64,000 nt of DNA from Firmicutes bacterium UBA4795 (GTDB lineage: Bacteria > Bacillota > Desulfotomaculia > Desulfotomaculales > Nap2-2B). The notes beneath the pieces are model-generated. The model saw only the letters and a list, made by a program, of their open reading frames with translations, was not told the DNA's origin and did no database searches. Below, piece after piece: positions 17,502-26,592 of the stretch (position 1 is its first letter; each line of letters begins with the position of its first letter). The stretch is taken from positions 24,145-88,144 of the forward strand of contig DHGP01000006.1 of assembly GCA_002402825.1 (NCBI GenBank), read 5' to 3'. Position numbers and translations under genes: made by a program.

Positions 17502-18224
17502 TTATTCCATCCGAAGCATCTCTCTTCTTAAACGAAAAATAATCCTTTTTTCCAACCGGGAAATATAAGACTGCGAGATACCCAGCAAGTCAGCTACTTC
17601 CTTTTGGGTTTTTTCGGTATTGTTATTTAAGCCGTAACGTAACTCCATAATCTTACGCTCACGTTTGTTAAGTTTTTGCAGGGCCAGAAAAAGAAGCTTT
17701 TTATCTATCTCTTCTTCTAGGCTTTTATAGGTAAGATCGTTTTCAGTGCCTAAAACATCAGAAAAAAGTAATTCGTTCCCGTCCCAATCAATACTTAAGG
17801 GCTCGTCAAAAGAAACTTCTAGGCGGGTCTTGTTATTACGGCGTAAGTACATTAAAATTTCATTTTCAATGCAGCGGGAGGCATAAGTGGCCAATTTAAT
17901 TTTTTTGACGGGGTCAAAGGAGTTAACCGCCTTAATTAAACCAATGGTGCCGATAGAAATTAAATCCTCAATATCTACTCCGGTATTTTCAAATTTCCGG
18001 GCAATATAAATCACCAGCCTGAGGTTGCGTTCAATTAAAACAGTCCGGACAGCTCCTTCGCCGGCTTCAAGTTTGTTAATTAAATAGGATTCCTCTTCAA
18101 TGGTAAGGGGAGGTGGCAAAGCCTCACTACTTCCAACATAATAAACTTCACGCCCCTGCCCCAACCACTGTAAAACCTTGACTATTGTTAGCTGAACAAG
18201 CAATCTTAATCGCCACCACTTCAT
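17502..18224 (-). CDS. sigE: Sporulation sigma factor SigE precursor (mother cell)
   Basis: The 240-residue early mother-cell sigma factor. The N-terminal about 30 residues, hydrophobic and basic with VYYVGSSEALPPPLT, form the pro-sequence removed by SpoIIGA. Region 2 shows DIEDLISIGTIGLIKAVNSFD, and region 4 QKEVADLLGISQSYISRLEKR. It lies directly downstream of spoIIGA, the standard spoIIG operon. Confidence 0.95.
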   Translation of the reverse strand: MKWWRLRLLVQLTIVKVLQWLGQGREVYYVGSSEALPPPLTIEEESYLINKLEAGEGAVRTVLIERNLRLVIYIARKFENTGVDIEDLISIGTIGLIKAVNSFDPVKKIKLATYASRCIENEILMYLRRNNKTRLEVSFDEPLSIDWDGNELLFSDVLGTENDLTYKSLEEEIDKKLLFLALQKLNKRERKIMELRYGLNNNTEKTQKEVADLLGISQSYISRLEKRIIFRLRREMLRME

Positions 18225-18256
18225 TTTTAATCACCCCTAATATTAAAATTATAAAT

Positions 18257-19168
18257 TTAAGCCACCGCTAAAAGATTAGGGTGGAGTAAAGCCTGGTAGG
18301 TATGGCTGGAATTGAAGCTTTTTAAGTAAATACCAATTATTGCTTTTTCTATAACTATCATTTGCTCCTCCCGGTAAACCTCTACCCGGTCTGGTTTAAG
18401 GCCAATTAAAAAACCATTATTTTGTCCCAAGGACCGGTAAGGAATTAAACGCAGCCTGGTAGCCCAACTATTTGTTTCTAATCCTCTAACGTTAAATTTA
18501 TTTTCCGTAAAACAGCTTTCAAGAAGCTTTTTTACTTTCTCCGGCAATGTTTTGCTTAAAGCCCTATACTCGACTATAATTACGGGGCTGCCGGTAAGTG
18601 GGTCTGTTAAGCTATTGCCCGTATCTATAAGACCGGTCAGTTCTACCTCAGTTCCCGCCATATAAATCTTTAAGGGTACTTGAAGGTGAAGCCGCTGGAG
18701 CCTTCTAAATAAAATTTGTGCCCCTGTCCGGCACGCTAACCAGGCCGCCAAAAAAGCCAGGAGCAGGCCCGGCCAAAAATAAACTTTAATTGCCGTTAAA
18801 TCCTGGCTAACTGTTATTCCGGCCGTATTATTCAGGAAATAAAGAAACCCTAACAGAAAACCACCTAAGGAAAAGGAGATTAAGTAAAATATTCCTAAAC
18901 AACTTAAAAAACGTGGCTTTGGTAAGGGAGCAAAAGTAGTTAGAATCATAAAAAGAGAAAATAAGAGCTTTAAAGGGATACTGAACAGCAGGCTTGACCC
19001 CGGTAAAAATAAGGCTAAAGAATAAAAACTACCTGCTGCGGCCCCAAGCAGAAGACGAAAAAAACTGCTTTTTGTTTCGCTAAACAGGCCGGTAAGCCAT
19101 AAAATTAAGTAATTAATAAATAAATTAGATAAAAAAACCTGGTCTACGTATACTATATAATTTTGCAT
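18257..19168 (-). CDS. spoIIGA: Pro-SigE processing aspartic protease
   Basis: An N-terminal membrane domain with about five hydrophobic segments (to residue 150) is joined to a cytoplasmic aspartic-protease domain. The catalytic motif LIDTGNSLTDP has D182. It is activated by SpoIIR and cleaves pro-SigE. The 303-residue length is normal, and the gene heads the operon with sigE. Confidence 0.93.
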   Translation of the reverse strand: MQNYIVYVDQVFLSNLFINYLILWLTGLFSETKSSFFRLLLGAAAGSFYSLALFLPGSSLLFSIPLKLLFSLFMILTTFAPLPKPRFLSCLGIFYLISFSLGGFLLGFLYFLNNTAGITVSQDLTAIKVYFWPGLLLAFLAAWLACRTGAQILFRRLQRLHLQVPLKIYMAGTEVELTGLIDTGNSLTDPLTGSPVIIVEYRALSKTLPEKVKKLLESCFTENKFNVRGLETNSWATRLRLIPYRSLGQNNGFLIGLKPDRVEVYREEQMIVIEKAIIGIYLKSFNSSHTYQALLHPNLLAVA

Positions 19169-19302
19169 TATTCAACCCCTTTTCAAAAGAGGCGTGAAAT
19201 TTACTGATCACCCTTAAAAAGGAATTTTATTCCCGCGATTGCGCCTGTCTTAATATTTATTTTCATAAATATATGCCTGGGTATAAGAAATATACCTGAA
19301 AA

Positions 19303-19341
19303 ATAAAAAAAACTCTGAGCTCATTATATAATGCCAGAGTT
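19303..19341 (-). terminator. Intrinsic terminator after surE
   Basis: On the minus strand AACTCTG and CAGAGTT pair around an inner CATTATATAATG palindrome and are followed by a run of eight T residues. It lies about 75 bases past the surE stop. Confidence 0.75.
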
Positions 19342-19412
19342 AGTAAATTATGTTACTTTATGCCGTTTATTTTTATTTTTTTCCGCCTTATTTTAACAAA
19401 TTACCTTGCTTA

Positions 19413-20165
19413 CTACCAGGGCCAATGCTGCAATTTTATAATGGTACGGTAGTCTGTTAAATCCAATTGGATTGGGGTAATGGAAATATACTGGGCCTTT
19501 ATGGCGCCTACGTCTGTATCGTTGTTATTATCATCCTCTATGTCCATAGGTTGTCCACCCATCCAGTAGTAAATCCGCCCGCGGGGATCGGTGCGTTTAT
19601 CAAAAACGTTAATGTACCGCCGGTTACCAAGTCTGGTAATTTTAACCCCGCGCCACTGTCCGGCCGGAATATTTATATTTAAGAGGGTGCCTGAGGGAAT
19701 TCCCCTTTTCTTAACCAGGAATAGCAATTGTTTAATAAAATTTTGGGCCAGGGCAAAATCATGGTAAGTATAACTGGCTAAGGATACCGCCAGGGATTGA
19801 AAACCATTAATTACCCCTTCAATGGCGGCCGAAACTGTTCCTGAATATAAAACATCCGTTCCCAAATTTGGACCTTGATTAATTCCGGTTATGACTAAAT
19901 CTGGCGGTTCAGGTAGCAAAGCTTCAATGGCCAACTTAACACAATCAGCCGGCGTTCCGTCTACCGCCCATCCCTGACCAAAAGAAATATCTACCGTTTG
20001 CACGCGTAAGGGGCGGTGAACGGTAATCCCGTGGCCGGCCGCGCTGCGTTCCCGGTCGGGAGCAGCTACATATAATTCAACATTTTCTACTTCCTGTAAG
20101 CTATTAATCAGAGCTTTTAGCCCTTCAGCCTGAATACCGTCATCATTACTAATTAGAATGCGCAT
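19413..20165 (-). CDS. surE: SurE 5'/3'-nucleotidase
   Basis: Divalent-metal nucleotidase acting on nucleoside monophosphates. It begins MRILISNDDGIQAEG with the metal-binding D8-D9 pair and continues with PDRERSAAGHGITV and GINQGPNLGTDVLYSGTVSAA. The 250 residues fit. It is 32 bases from the sodium-pump beta subunit and may be read from the same transcript; the terminator after it supports that. Confidence 0.95.
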   Translation of the reverse strand: MRILISNDDGIQAEGLKALINSLQEVENVELYVAAPDRERSAAGHGITVHRPLRVQTVDISFGQGWAVDGTPADCVKLAIEALLPEPPDLVITGINQGPNLGTDVLYSGTVSAAIEGVINGFQSLAVSLASYTYHDFALAQNFIKQLLFLVKKRGIPSGTLLNINIPAGQWRGVKITRLGNRRYINVFDKRTDPRGRIYYWMGGQPMDIEDDNNNDTDVGAIKAQYISITPIQLDLTDYRTIIKLQHWPW

Positions 20166-20197
20166 AAATAACCTCCAAAAATAGTCGACAGAAGAAA

Positions 20198-21328
20198 CTA
20201 CTTAATAATATTTAGAAATACTCCTGCAGCTACTGCGGTACCAATAACTCCGGCTACATTAGGCCCCATGGCTTGCATAAGCAAGAAATTATCCCGGTTG
20301 GCTTCTCTACCCATAATCTGTACTACCCTGGCAGACATAGGCACAGCAGAAACACCAGCCGCACCAATAAGAGGGTTCACCTTATTTTTTATAAACAGAT
20401 TCATTAATTTAGCAATAAGAACCCCGCCAGCAACAGCAAAGGCAAAGGCAATTACACCTAAGATAAAAATATAAATGGTTTTAGGATTTAAAAAGTTTTC
20501 CGCTGACATAGTAGCTCCTATTCCAACACCAAGTATAATAGTCACAATGTTTATCAATGCTTCTCGAGATACGTTAGTAAGACGTTCTACTACACCTGAC
20601 TCCATAAACAAGTTACCCAGCATAAACATAGCAATAAGCGGGGCAGATTTAGGTACCAACAATATAATTACGATGCTGGCCAATAAAGGATAAACAACTC
20701 TTTCGCCTTTGCCAACTTCTCTCATTTGCTTCATTACCATAGCTCGTTCTTTAGCCGTAGTTAAAAGCTTGGCTATAGGCGGGATAATAATGGGTACTAA
20801 AGCCATGTATGAATATGCCGCTACCGCTGTTGCTCCTAACAGGTGAGGGGCAAGGTTAGCTGTCAGGTAAATAGTGGTAGGACCATCAGCTCCTCCAATG
20901 ATACCAATTGAAGCTGCCTCTGGAATACTAAAACCAAGTAATAAGGCCATAAAAAACGCCACATAAACCCCTATTTGGGCAGCTGCCCCTAATAAAAACG
21001 TTTTAGGGTTAGCGATTACCGGTCCAAAGTCAGTCATTGCCCCTAAACCCAGAAAAATAAGGGGTGGAATTAGTTCGTTTTCGATGCCATAATGATAAAA
21101 AATATAAAAAAGCCCTCCTTTATCCATCAAACCGGTAAAGGGAAAATTAGCAGCAAAAATGCCAAATCCAATAGGCATCAATAGTAGTGGTTCAACCCCT
21201 TTTTTAATAGCCAGGTATAGAAGCGCAAAGGCAATAACCCACATTACCATATTTCCCCAAGTAAGGTTGAGTATGCCTATTCCTTGAAAAGCTTCTAAAA
21301 ACTGTTCTAGCATAAGTTCATTCCTCAT
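20198..21328 (-). CDS. oadB: Na+-translocating decarboxylase beta subunit
   Basis: The integral membrane subunit couples biotin-dependent decarboxylation to Na+ export. It has about nine hydrophobic segments and the conserved IGIIGGADGPTTIYL with D148, the sodium-site region. The first ATG overlaps the upstream gene stop (ATGA). A second ATG at 21313 has a better-spaced ribosome site (GAGGA) and may be the true start. Substrate (oxaloacetate, methylmalonyl-CoA or glutaconyl-CoA) cannot be told, because the alpha subunit is not in the window. Confidence 0.9.
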   Translation of the reverse strand: MRNELMLEQFLEAFQGIGILNLTWGNMVMWVIAFALLYLAIKKGVEPLLLMPIGFGIFAANFPFTGLMDKGGLFYIFYHYGIENELIPPLIFLGLGAMTDFGPVIANPKTFLLGAAAQIGVYVAFFMALLLGFSIPEAASIGIIGGADGPTTIYLTANLAPHLLGATAVAAYSYMALVPIIIPPIAKLLTTAKERAMVMKQMREVGKGERVVYPLLASIVIILLVPKSAPLIAMFMLGNLFMESGVVERLTNVSREALINIVTIILGVGIGATMSAENFLNPKTIYIFILGVIAFAFAVAGGVLIAKLMNLFIKNKVNPLIGAAGVSAVPMSARVVQIMGREANRDNFLLMQAMGPNVAGVIGTAVAAGVFLNIIK

Positions 21329-21474
21329 TCCTTACTTTGTTCAGGTTGCTCTTTTTCTTTACGGATAAAGTAACGGCCAGATAAGCCAACAACCATACTT
21401 AAAATACCCAATACTAGAAATACAGAAACGATTCCCGTCACGGATATTGTCAAGGCATTTAACCAGTCAACCAC
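21325..21474 (-). CDS. Small OadG-like gamma subunit of the decarboxylase
   Basis: A 49-residue protein with one membrane helix (about 8-30) and a charged tail (GRYFIRKEKEQPEQSKE). GTG at 21474 follows AAGGAGG by eight bases. The stop overlaps the beta-subunit start. Small one-helix gamma/delta subunits in this position anchor the carboxyltransferase in OadG-type pumps. The assignment is by size, topology and position. Confidence 0.75.
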   Translation of the reverse strand: MVDWLNALTISVTGIVSVFLVLGILSMVVGLSGRYFIRKEKEQPEQSKE

Positions 21475-21594
21475 TATTTATACCTCCTTGGGTTTATTGT
21501 TTTTGGCTTAGCTTTATTTATCGTAATAAATTACGCCCAAAAAAATCTACTATCACATTCTATATTGCAGGGGCACCAATTTTAATAAAAAAGC

Positions 21595-21819
21595 TTAACT
21601 TATAGATATAGATACTAACGGCGCCCCTGTCTTCACAGTCTGCCTTTCTTTAACATAGACTTCTTTTACCTCACCACTAACCGAAGCATCAATTTCATTT
21701 TCCATTTTCATTGCTTCAATAATTAAGATTACATCTCTTGGTGAAACCTTTTGACCAACGTCCACTTTAATTTTTAATATAGTTCCCGGTAAAGGAGCAG
21801 TAACTTTTTTCTCTCCCAT
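21595..21819 (-). CDS. Biotin carboxyl carrier protein of the Na+ pump
   Basis: A 74-residue biotinyl domain with PLPGTILKIKVDVGQKV and the biotinylation motif EAMKMEN (K38). It carries the carboxyl group between the missing carboxyltransferase subunit and the membrane beta subunit encoded just downstream. BirA at 7342 would biotinylate it. It lacks the proline-alanine linker of larger carriers, so it is a stand-alone carrier. Confidence 0.9.
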   Translation of the reverse strand: MGEKKVTAPLPGTILKIKVDVGQKVSPRDVILIIEAMKMENEIDASVSGEVKEVYVKERQTVKTGAPLVSISIS

Positions 21820-21896
21820 TTTAACCCTAATCTCCCTTCATTAATTTAATAAATGTACGGCACCCAGAATCAGATTCGTACATTTTATTTGTCTTT

Positions 21897-22460
21897 TTAT
21901 TGGTCTTTAATTAACGCCAGAGCTTCGGCCCTGGTAACGGCATTTTTACGGAAAACGCCGCGTACGGCCGAAGTGATTGTTTTTGAACCAGGTTTCTTTA
22001 CCCCCCGCATAGTCATGCACATATGTTCAGCTTCAATTATAACCAGTACGCCCATGGGGTTAAGTTTAGTATCAATAATATCGGCTATTTGGGTGGTTAG
22101 CCGTTCTTGTATCTGTGGACGCTTACAAAAACCCGTGACTACCCGGGCTAACTTGGAAAGACCTGTCAGTTTGTTATGTTGGGGAATATAAGCCACGTGC
22201 GCCTTGCCAAAAAAAGGTAACAAGTGGTGCTCGCAAATAGCGTAAAAGGGAATATCTTTAACTAAAATCATTTCGTCATGCTCTTCGGAAATAATAGTTT
22301 GCAAGTGTACCTGAGGGTCTTCCCACAGGCCGCAAAAAATTTCCTGACACATACTGGCCACCCGGGCAGGTGTTTCCCGTAAGCCTTCCCGGTCAGGGTC
22401 TTCGCCAATTGCTTCTAAAAATAAGCGTACCGCTTGTTCTACCTTTGGCCGGTCAATCAT
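21897..22460 (-). CDS. folE: GTP cyclohydrolase I
   Basis: It makes dihydroneopterin triphosphate from GTP, the first step of both folate and preQ0 synthesis. The 187-residue protein shows the zinc ligands in AICEHHLLPFFG and later HMCMTMRGV, plus the SKLARVV and QERLTTQIAD segments. Position at the end of the que operon suggests it mainly feeds queuosine precursor synthesis here. Confidence 0.95.
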   Translation of the reverse strand: MIDRPKVEQAVRLFLEAIGEDPDREGLRETPARVASMCQEIFCGLWEDPQVHLQTIISEEHDEMILVKDIPFYAICEHHLLPFFGKAHVAYIPQHNKLTGLSKLARVVTGFCKRPQIQERLTTQIADIIDTKLNPMGVLVIIEAEHMCMTMRGVKKPGSKTITSAVRGVFRKNAVTRAEALALIKDQ

Positions 22461-22486
22461 TTAATTTAATTTTCCCCCTAATCTAT

Positions 22487-23188
22487 TTAAAGTTGCTGTA
22501 ACCACTTGTGGACCTGGGGAATTATTCTGACCTCACGCACTTCACGCAAAGCCAGTTCTTGGATAGCCAGTATTCTTGACGGGCTAACACCTGTTCTGTT
22601 GGCAGGTAAGGTTACTGGTTGAATAATTACGGCTACTTCCTTTACCGCTTTAATTACTTTAAGGGCCTGTTTTATTTCCGCATCAGTAGTATTTTCCGTA
22701 ACCACTATTTTTACAAAAACATCTTTTTGCTGCGCCACACTTAAAAACTGTTGGTGTTTTTTCCAAAGCGGCGGCAAACAGGAGGAACTTGGTAATTTAA
22801 AGTCCATAGCAATTATATTTACTAATGAAATAACTCGCTTTAGCTGCTCCGGCAGGGTACCATTAGTTTCCAGATAAATGCCTTCCCGGGTCCCAGTTAA
22901 TAAGGGAATTAACCGGGTTAAAAAATCCACGTACAAAAGGGGCTCCCCCCCGGTTAAGCTAAACGCGTGGTGCAAAGTCAAGTCCCATTTATTCACGGCC
23001 GCCATGATTTGTTCTGGCGTAAGCGGGTTAGGCAAAAAGGCAAAATCCCGTTTCCCTGGCGTACACTCCCAACAACAAAAAGTAGGGCAAGGGTCCCGGG
23101 GAGTATCGCAATAAGCACAATTAAGGTTGCAAGCAGGAAAACGTAAAAAAATATGGCGCTGCCCCAAGGCTAAACCTTCTCCCTGCAT
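22487..23188 (-). CDS. queE: 7-carboxy-7-deazaguanine synthase (radical SAM)
   Basis: QueE ring-contracts carboxytetrahydropterin to 7-carboxy-7-deazaguanine. The Fe-S motif is C-x3-C-x2-C in FPACNLNCAYC, and SLTGGEPLLY binds SAM. A cysteine-rich insert (CPTFCCWECTPG) follows the cluster. The first ATG, giving MQGEG, cuts the family N-terminus: the frame continues upstream as LREIFSS back to the stop of the preceding gene with no ATG, GTG or TTG. The start may be a non-standard codon after GAGGGGAG. Confidence 0.9.
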   Translation of the reverse strand: MQGEGLALGQRHIFLRFPACNLNCAYCDTPRDPCPTFCCWECTPGKRDFAFLPNPLTPEQIMAAVNKWDLTLHHAFSLTGGEPLLYVDFLTRLIPLLTGTREGIYLETNGTLPEQLKRVISLVNIIAMDFKLPSSSCLPPLWKKHQQFLSVAQQKDVFVKIVVTENTTDAEIKQALKVIKAVKEVAVIIQPVTLPANRTGVSPSRILAIQELALREVREVRIIPQVHKWLQQL

Positions 23189-23242
23189 AGAAGAAAAGAT
23201 TTCTCTTAAAGGGCACGCAACTCCGGTAGTCTCCCCTCTTAT

Positions 23243-23806
23243 TTATCCCACACCCCTCACTTTGCAGCGGGCTTGCTGCACTTCCTGCATTTCACGGGCG
23301 TATGACTGACAGATTAACTCTGCCAAGACCGGAAGCTCTTTTTCGGTCCAACCCACTTCCAAAAGTCCTACGGTTGCCACCGGGGTATTTTTACTGGTTG
23401 TATTTAAGCCGGTATGAATCATGGTGGATACCGGCGTAAGGGTAGCAATAGAAACCGAAAGCTTTTTTTCCCCTATAAAGAGGTCATCACCGCGGCGGTT
23501 AAAGCTTAGGCTTCTTTTTGTTTCTAAAATTTCTTTAATCAAGGATATTAAAATCCGTTGCCGTAAAATAGTTTTAGTTAAATCTAGTTCAAAATGTTCC
23601 ACAATAAAATGCAGCATATCTTCACTAAAAATAGGCGCTTGATCAAGAACATCTTTTACGTCAACCAGCGCGGAGCAATCCACCCGGCAGGGGCCTCGAA
23701 AACTAACAATACTGTCCCCTTGCAGACGAAAATTCCGCAAGGCCCACAAAGAAGCTAACTGGGTACCGTCATATAATAATCTTTCCGGAAAAAAATAAGT
23801 ATACAT
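23243..23806 (-). CDS. DUF366 family protein in the preQ0 operon
   Basis: A 187-residue protein starting MYTYFFPERLLYDGTQLASLW. Conserved-looking stretches are VSFRGPCRV and LSVSIATLTPVSTMIHTGLN. DUF366 proteins have no established activity but recur beside queC, queD and queE in Firmicutes and archaea. A role in deazaguanine metabolism is inference from this linkage. No good ribosome site precedes the ATG at 23806; a longer frame overlaps queC. Confidence 0.75.
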   Translation of the reverse strand: MYTYFFPERLLYDGTQLASLWALRNFRLQGDSIVSFRGPCRVDCSALVDVKDVLDQAPIFSEDMLHFIVEHFELDLTKTILRQRILISLIKEILETKRSLSFNRRGDDLFIGEKKLSVSIATLTPVSTMIHTGLNTTSKNTPVATVGLLEVGWTEKELPVLAELICQSYAREMQEVQQARCKVRGVG

Positions 23807-23822
23807 AGTTATTATAAAGTCA

Positions 23823-24494
23823 TTATAAAGAAAGATTTGCTGCCTTACAAGCCCGCCTGTAACGAAGGCAACTTTCACACTGCCCGCAAGCCGCTTGCCC
23901 GCCAAAATAGCAACTCCATAATAAGTCCCAGGGAATTCCCAGGCGCTGTCCTAAATAAACGATTTCTATTTTATCCAATCTTTGGGTGTAACTGACCACC
24001 TTCACTTTACGGGGGGTAAGCGTAAAGTTTAAAGCGTTATTAACGGCGTGAATAAAATCTTCACTATTATCGGGAAAAGTAGCGGCCTCTTCCCGGTTAA
24101 AGCCGGTCACAATCAAGTTGCAGCCCAGGCTTTCCGCAAAACAAGCCGCCAGGTTAATAAACAAACCATTGCGGTTAGGGACCCAAACCGCGGTCGCTGT
24201 ACTCCGGGTAATGGTGAGGTCATTTAAACTTTCTTCTGCTGGTTCAGGTATTTTAGCTTCCCGGTTAACTAAAGCCGTACGCGTAATTTGTTTTAAAAAA
24301 GGTAATTCTATCACCTGATGGGGTATATGGTAATAAAGGCAAATTTCCTTGGCGGCTTTTATTTCCCGGGGGGCCGCCCGTTGACCATAATCCATGGTTA
24401 AACAAAGTTCCACTTTACTTTCCCGCATGGCCTGGGCTAAAGAAACGGTAGAATCAAGGCCGCCAGAAAGCAAAACTACACTTTTCAAAAGCAA
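23823..24494 (-). CDS. queC: 7-cyano-7-deazaguanine synthase
   Basis: QueC converts carboxydeazaguanine to preQ0 with ATP and ammonia. It has the PP-loop LSGGLDSTVSLAQAM (9-23), VPNRNGLF, and the zinc-binding cysteines in CYFGGQAACGQCESCLRYRRAC near the C-terminus. It stands between queD and the DUF366 gene with a one-base gap to queD. Confidence 0.95.
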   Translation of the reverse strand: MLLKSVVLLSGGLDSTVSLAQAMRESKVELCLTMDYGQRAAPREIKAAKEICLYYHIPHQVIELPFLKQITRTALVNREAKIPEPAEESLNDLTITRSTATAVWVPNRNGLFINLAACFAESLGCNLIVTGFNREEAATFPDNSEDFIHAVNNALNFTLTPRKVKVVSYTQRLDKIEIVYLGQRLGIPWDLLWSCYFGGQAACGQCESCLRYRRACKAANLSL

Positions 24495-24875
24495 CTAAAC
24501 CCCCTCCTGGTAAGAAGCAGCAGTATCTGCTGATTCCCACACCTTTACTTTGGTTAAGCTAAGGTTAGGCGGTAGTAATTTACCTAACTGCTTAAAAATA
24601 TAACGCGCCAGATTTTCCGCCGTAGGGTGAGTGGTAACTACTGAATCGGCTAATTTTAAATCGTTTAAGTACTGGTGGTCAAAATCCCGGGTAATTTGCG
24701 TCACCATTTCTTTAAGCTGGATAAAATCAATAAGCATACCGTTTTCATCTAAAGATACTCCAGCCACCGAGACCTCTACCGTCCAGGTATGCCCGTGCAC
24801 GGCAGCACACCGTCCTTTATAATCAGGTAAACGGTGTGCCGCCGCAAAAGTTTTTTTAACTGTTATTTCGTACAT
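24495..24875 (-). CDS. queD: 6-carboxy-5,6,7,8-tetrahydropterin synthase
   Basis: QueD acts after FolE to form carboxytetrahydropterin. The zinc histidines are in FAAAHRL and AAVHGHTW, with the catalytic cysteine in GRCAAVHGH, and DFDHQYLND follows. I chose the ATG at 24875 (MYEITVKKTF), which follows GGAGGT; a longer frame upstream adds unrelated residues. It is the first gene of the que operon. Confidence 0.93.
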   Translation of the reverse strand: MYEITVKKTFAAAHRLPDYKGRCAAVHGHTWTVEVSVAGVSLDENGMLIDFIQLKEMVTQITRDFDHQYLNDLKLADSVVTTHPTAENLARYIFKQLGKLLPPNLSLTKVKVWESADTAASYQEGV

Positions 24876-24922
24876 AATAAAATAATACCTCCAAAGGTAA
24901 AATAAGCGCAAGAAGAAAAGAG

Positions 24923-25600
24923 ATGAAAATTATGTCTTTCGGATTACTTATTTCTTTATCTTTAATCAGCTTACTTTTTATTTTCGGTTTAGTTTTTATT
25001 TTAATCCCCTTAAGAATAAAGCTGCGTTATTTTTACCAGGGGGAAAATAATTATCTTTGGTTGGAAATAAAACTTTGGCCCGGGATATGTGTTTACCGGA
25101 AATTATTTCTTAAAAATAAATTTAATGGCGAGGGAAAAAGGAAACGCCCCTATTTACACCTGGGGGATGTTTATCAGTTTATTGTTTATTACCGGCCCTT
25201 GTTATTAAAACTATTCCCGGTTATGTTATATTTTATAAAAAACTTAAAACCACAACAACTTTACTGGAAAACGAGAATTGGCCTTCCTAATGCGGCCTTA
25301 ACTGCTATGGCGGTAGGTTGGGTATGGTCAATTAAAGGGTTAGTTCTGGCTATAATTTATCATTTTTTAGGTCTGCCCGCAACCAAACCAGTGGTGGTCG
25401 TAATGCCTGATTTTTCTAAACCTGCTTTCGTTTTTTTAATAAACAGCGTCTTTACCATCCAGACAGGTTATCTTTTAGTTGCCGGGATAAAGATTATGAT
25501 TGCATTCCTTTTTTATTTTCTGGCCAGGTTTTTACGGCGTTTAGATCAAAAAATCATCCCTGTTGTACGTCAACAGGCCAGCCCTAAAGCCCGGCTATAA
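24923..25600 (+). CDS. DUF2953 family membrane protein
   Basis: A 225-residue protein with an N-terminal membrane helix (about 8-30) and hydrophobic segments around 130-150 and 175-205. The segment NAALTAMAVGWVWSIKGLVLAIIYHF matches the pattern of DUF2953 proteins of spore formers, whose function is unknown. Its 3' end overlaps the TPR gene on the other strand by 31 bases. It is divergent from queD. Confidence 0.7.
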   Translation: MKIMSFGLLISLSLISLLFIFGLVFILIPLRIKLRYFYQGENNYLWLEIKLWPGICVYRKLFLKNKFNGEGKRKRPYLHLGDVYQFIVYYRPLLLKLFPVMLYFIKNLKPQQLYWKTRIGLPNAALTAMAVGWVWSIKGLVLAIIYHFLGLPATKPVVVVMPDFSKPAFVFLINSVFTIQTGYLLVAGIKIMIAFLFYFLARFLRRLDQKIIPVVRQQASPKARL

Positions 25601-26592
25601 CAAACTGCGGCTTCTTTGGATTGACCGGTTACATTTAATAAATTTCCCCGCAGCCCCCAGGCCTCAAAACAATAAGGTTCCTGGGCCAAAACCTGATCAC
25701 AAATAATCATTGAATCTTTATTACGCTGGAGGATAAATAAACAAACGGCTTTATTTAACAAATAAGTTTTATTGCCAGGAGAAATCACTAAGGCCCGGTT
25801 ATATAATTCAAGCGCTTCTTCGGATCGGCCTATTTCCACTAAACAACAAGCATAATTATTAAGGGTTATAGGGTCATCAGCCGCGCCTTGTAGGGCGGCT
25901 TCGTAATGTTTTATGGCTTGCGGGTAGATCTTTAACCGCTGGTAACAGACAGCCAGGTTGGTTAGTAATAATCCGTTTCCCGAAGACATTTCCCTGGCTA
26001 GTTCATAACATAAAACAGCCTCTTCATAACGCCCCAGATGATAAAGATTATAGCCCTTATTGTTTAATAACTCTATGGTGTTCATACCTTTTGCCTGTAA
26101 AAGCTGGTAATATTCCAGCGCTTTTTGGTGGCAGCCTGTCTTGCTTAAGACCAGGCTTAAGTTAAAAAGAAGAGCCCAAGAATCAAGCCTGCCGTGAGGA
26201 ACATAGGAATTGAGCTTACCTGGGAAAGAAACTAAATACGCCGGTGAATCAGGGAGGTAATTGGTACGCTTTAACCAGTAAAGTAAACTAGCCTTACTTT
26301 GCTCTTCACCAACTGCTTTTCTCCAGTGCCATATTGCCTGGTCTACCCGGCCCCTTTTTAAGCAAAGTCTGGTAGCCTGTAAGTGTACCTGGGCCGGTTC
26401 AGAAATCCATTTTAAGCTGCGGTCAACCCAACGTAAGGCTTGTTCTTCTGCCCCCAGAATCTCCAATACTAAGGCTATTGCCCGCCCTAAAGCCCCTTTG
26501 GCAAATACTCTTTGTAATCTGGTTGACTTAAGCACTTCAACATCCCTCCTTAATACATTATTTCTCTTTGCCTCCTTTAATTTCCTGCCCAT
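25570..26592 (-). CDS. TPR-repeat protein
   Basis: A 340-residue soluble protein. Several tetratricopeptide repeats are clear between about 165 and 330, for example NNKGYNLYHLGRYEEAVLCY, LTNLAVCYQRLKIYPQAIKH and NNYACCLVEIGRSEEALELY. TPR domains mediate protein contacts; no enzymatic domain is visible. The N-terminal 100 residues are basic and may form degenerate repeats. Confidence 0.8.
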   Translation of the reverse strand: MGRKLKEAKRNNVLRRDVEVLKSTRLQRVFAKGALGRAIALVLEILGAEEQALRWVDRSLKWISEPAQVHLQATRLCLKRGRVDQAIWHWRKAVGEEQSKASLLYWLKRTNYLPDSPAYLVSFPGKLNSYVPHGRLDSWALLFNLSLVLSKTGCHQKALEYYQLLQAKGMNTIELLNNKGYNLYHLGRYEEAVLCYELAREMSSGNGLLLTNLAVCYQRLKIYPQAIKHYEAALQGAADDPITLNNYACCLVEIGRSEEALELYNRALVISPGNKTYLLNKAVCLFILQRNKDSMIICDQVLAQEPYCFEAWGLRGNLLNVTGQSKEAAVCYSRALGLAC

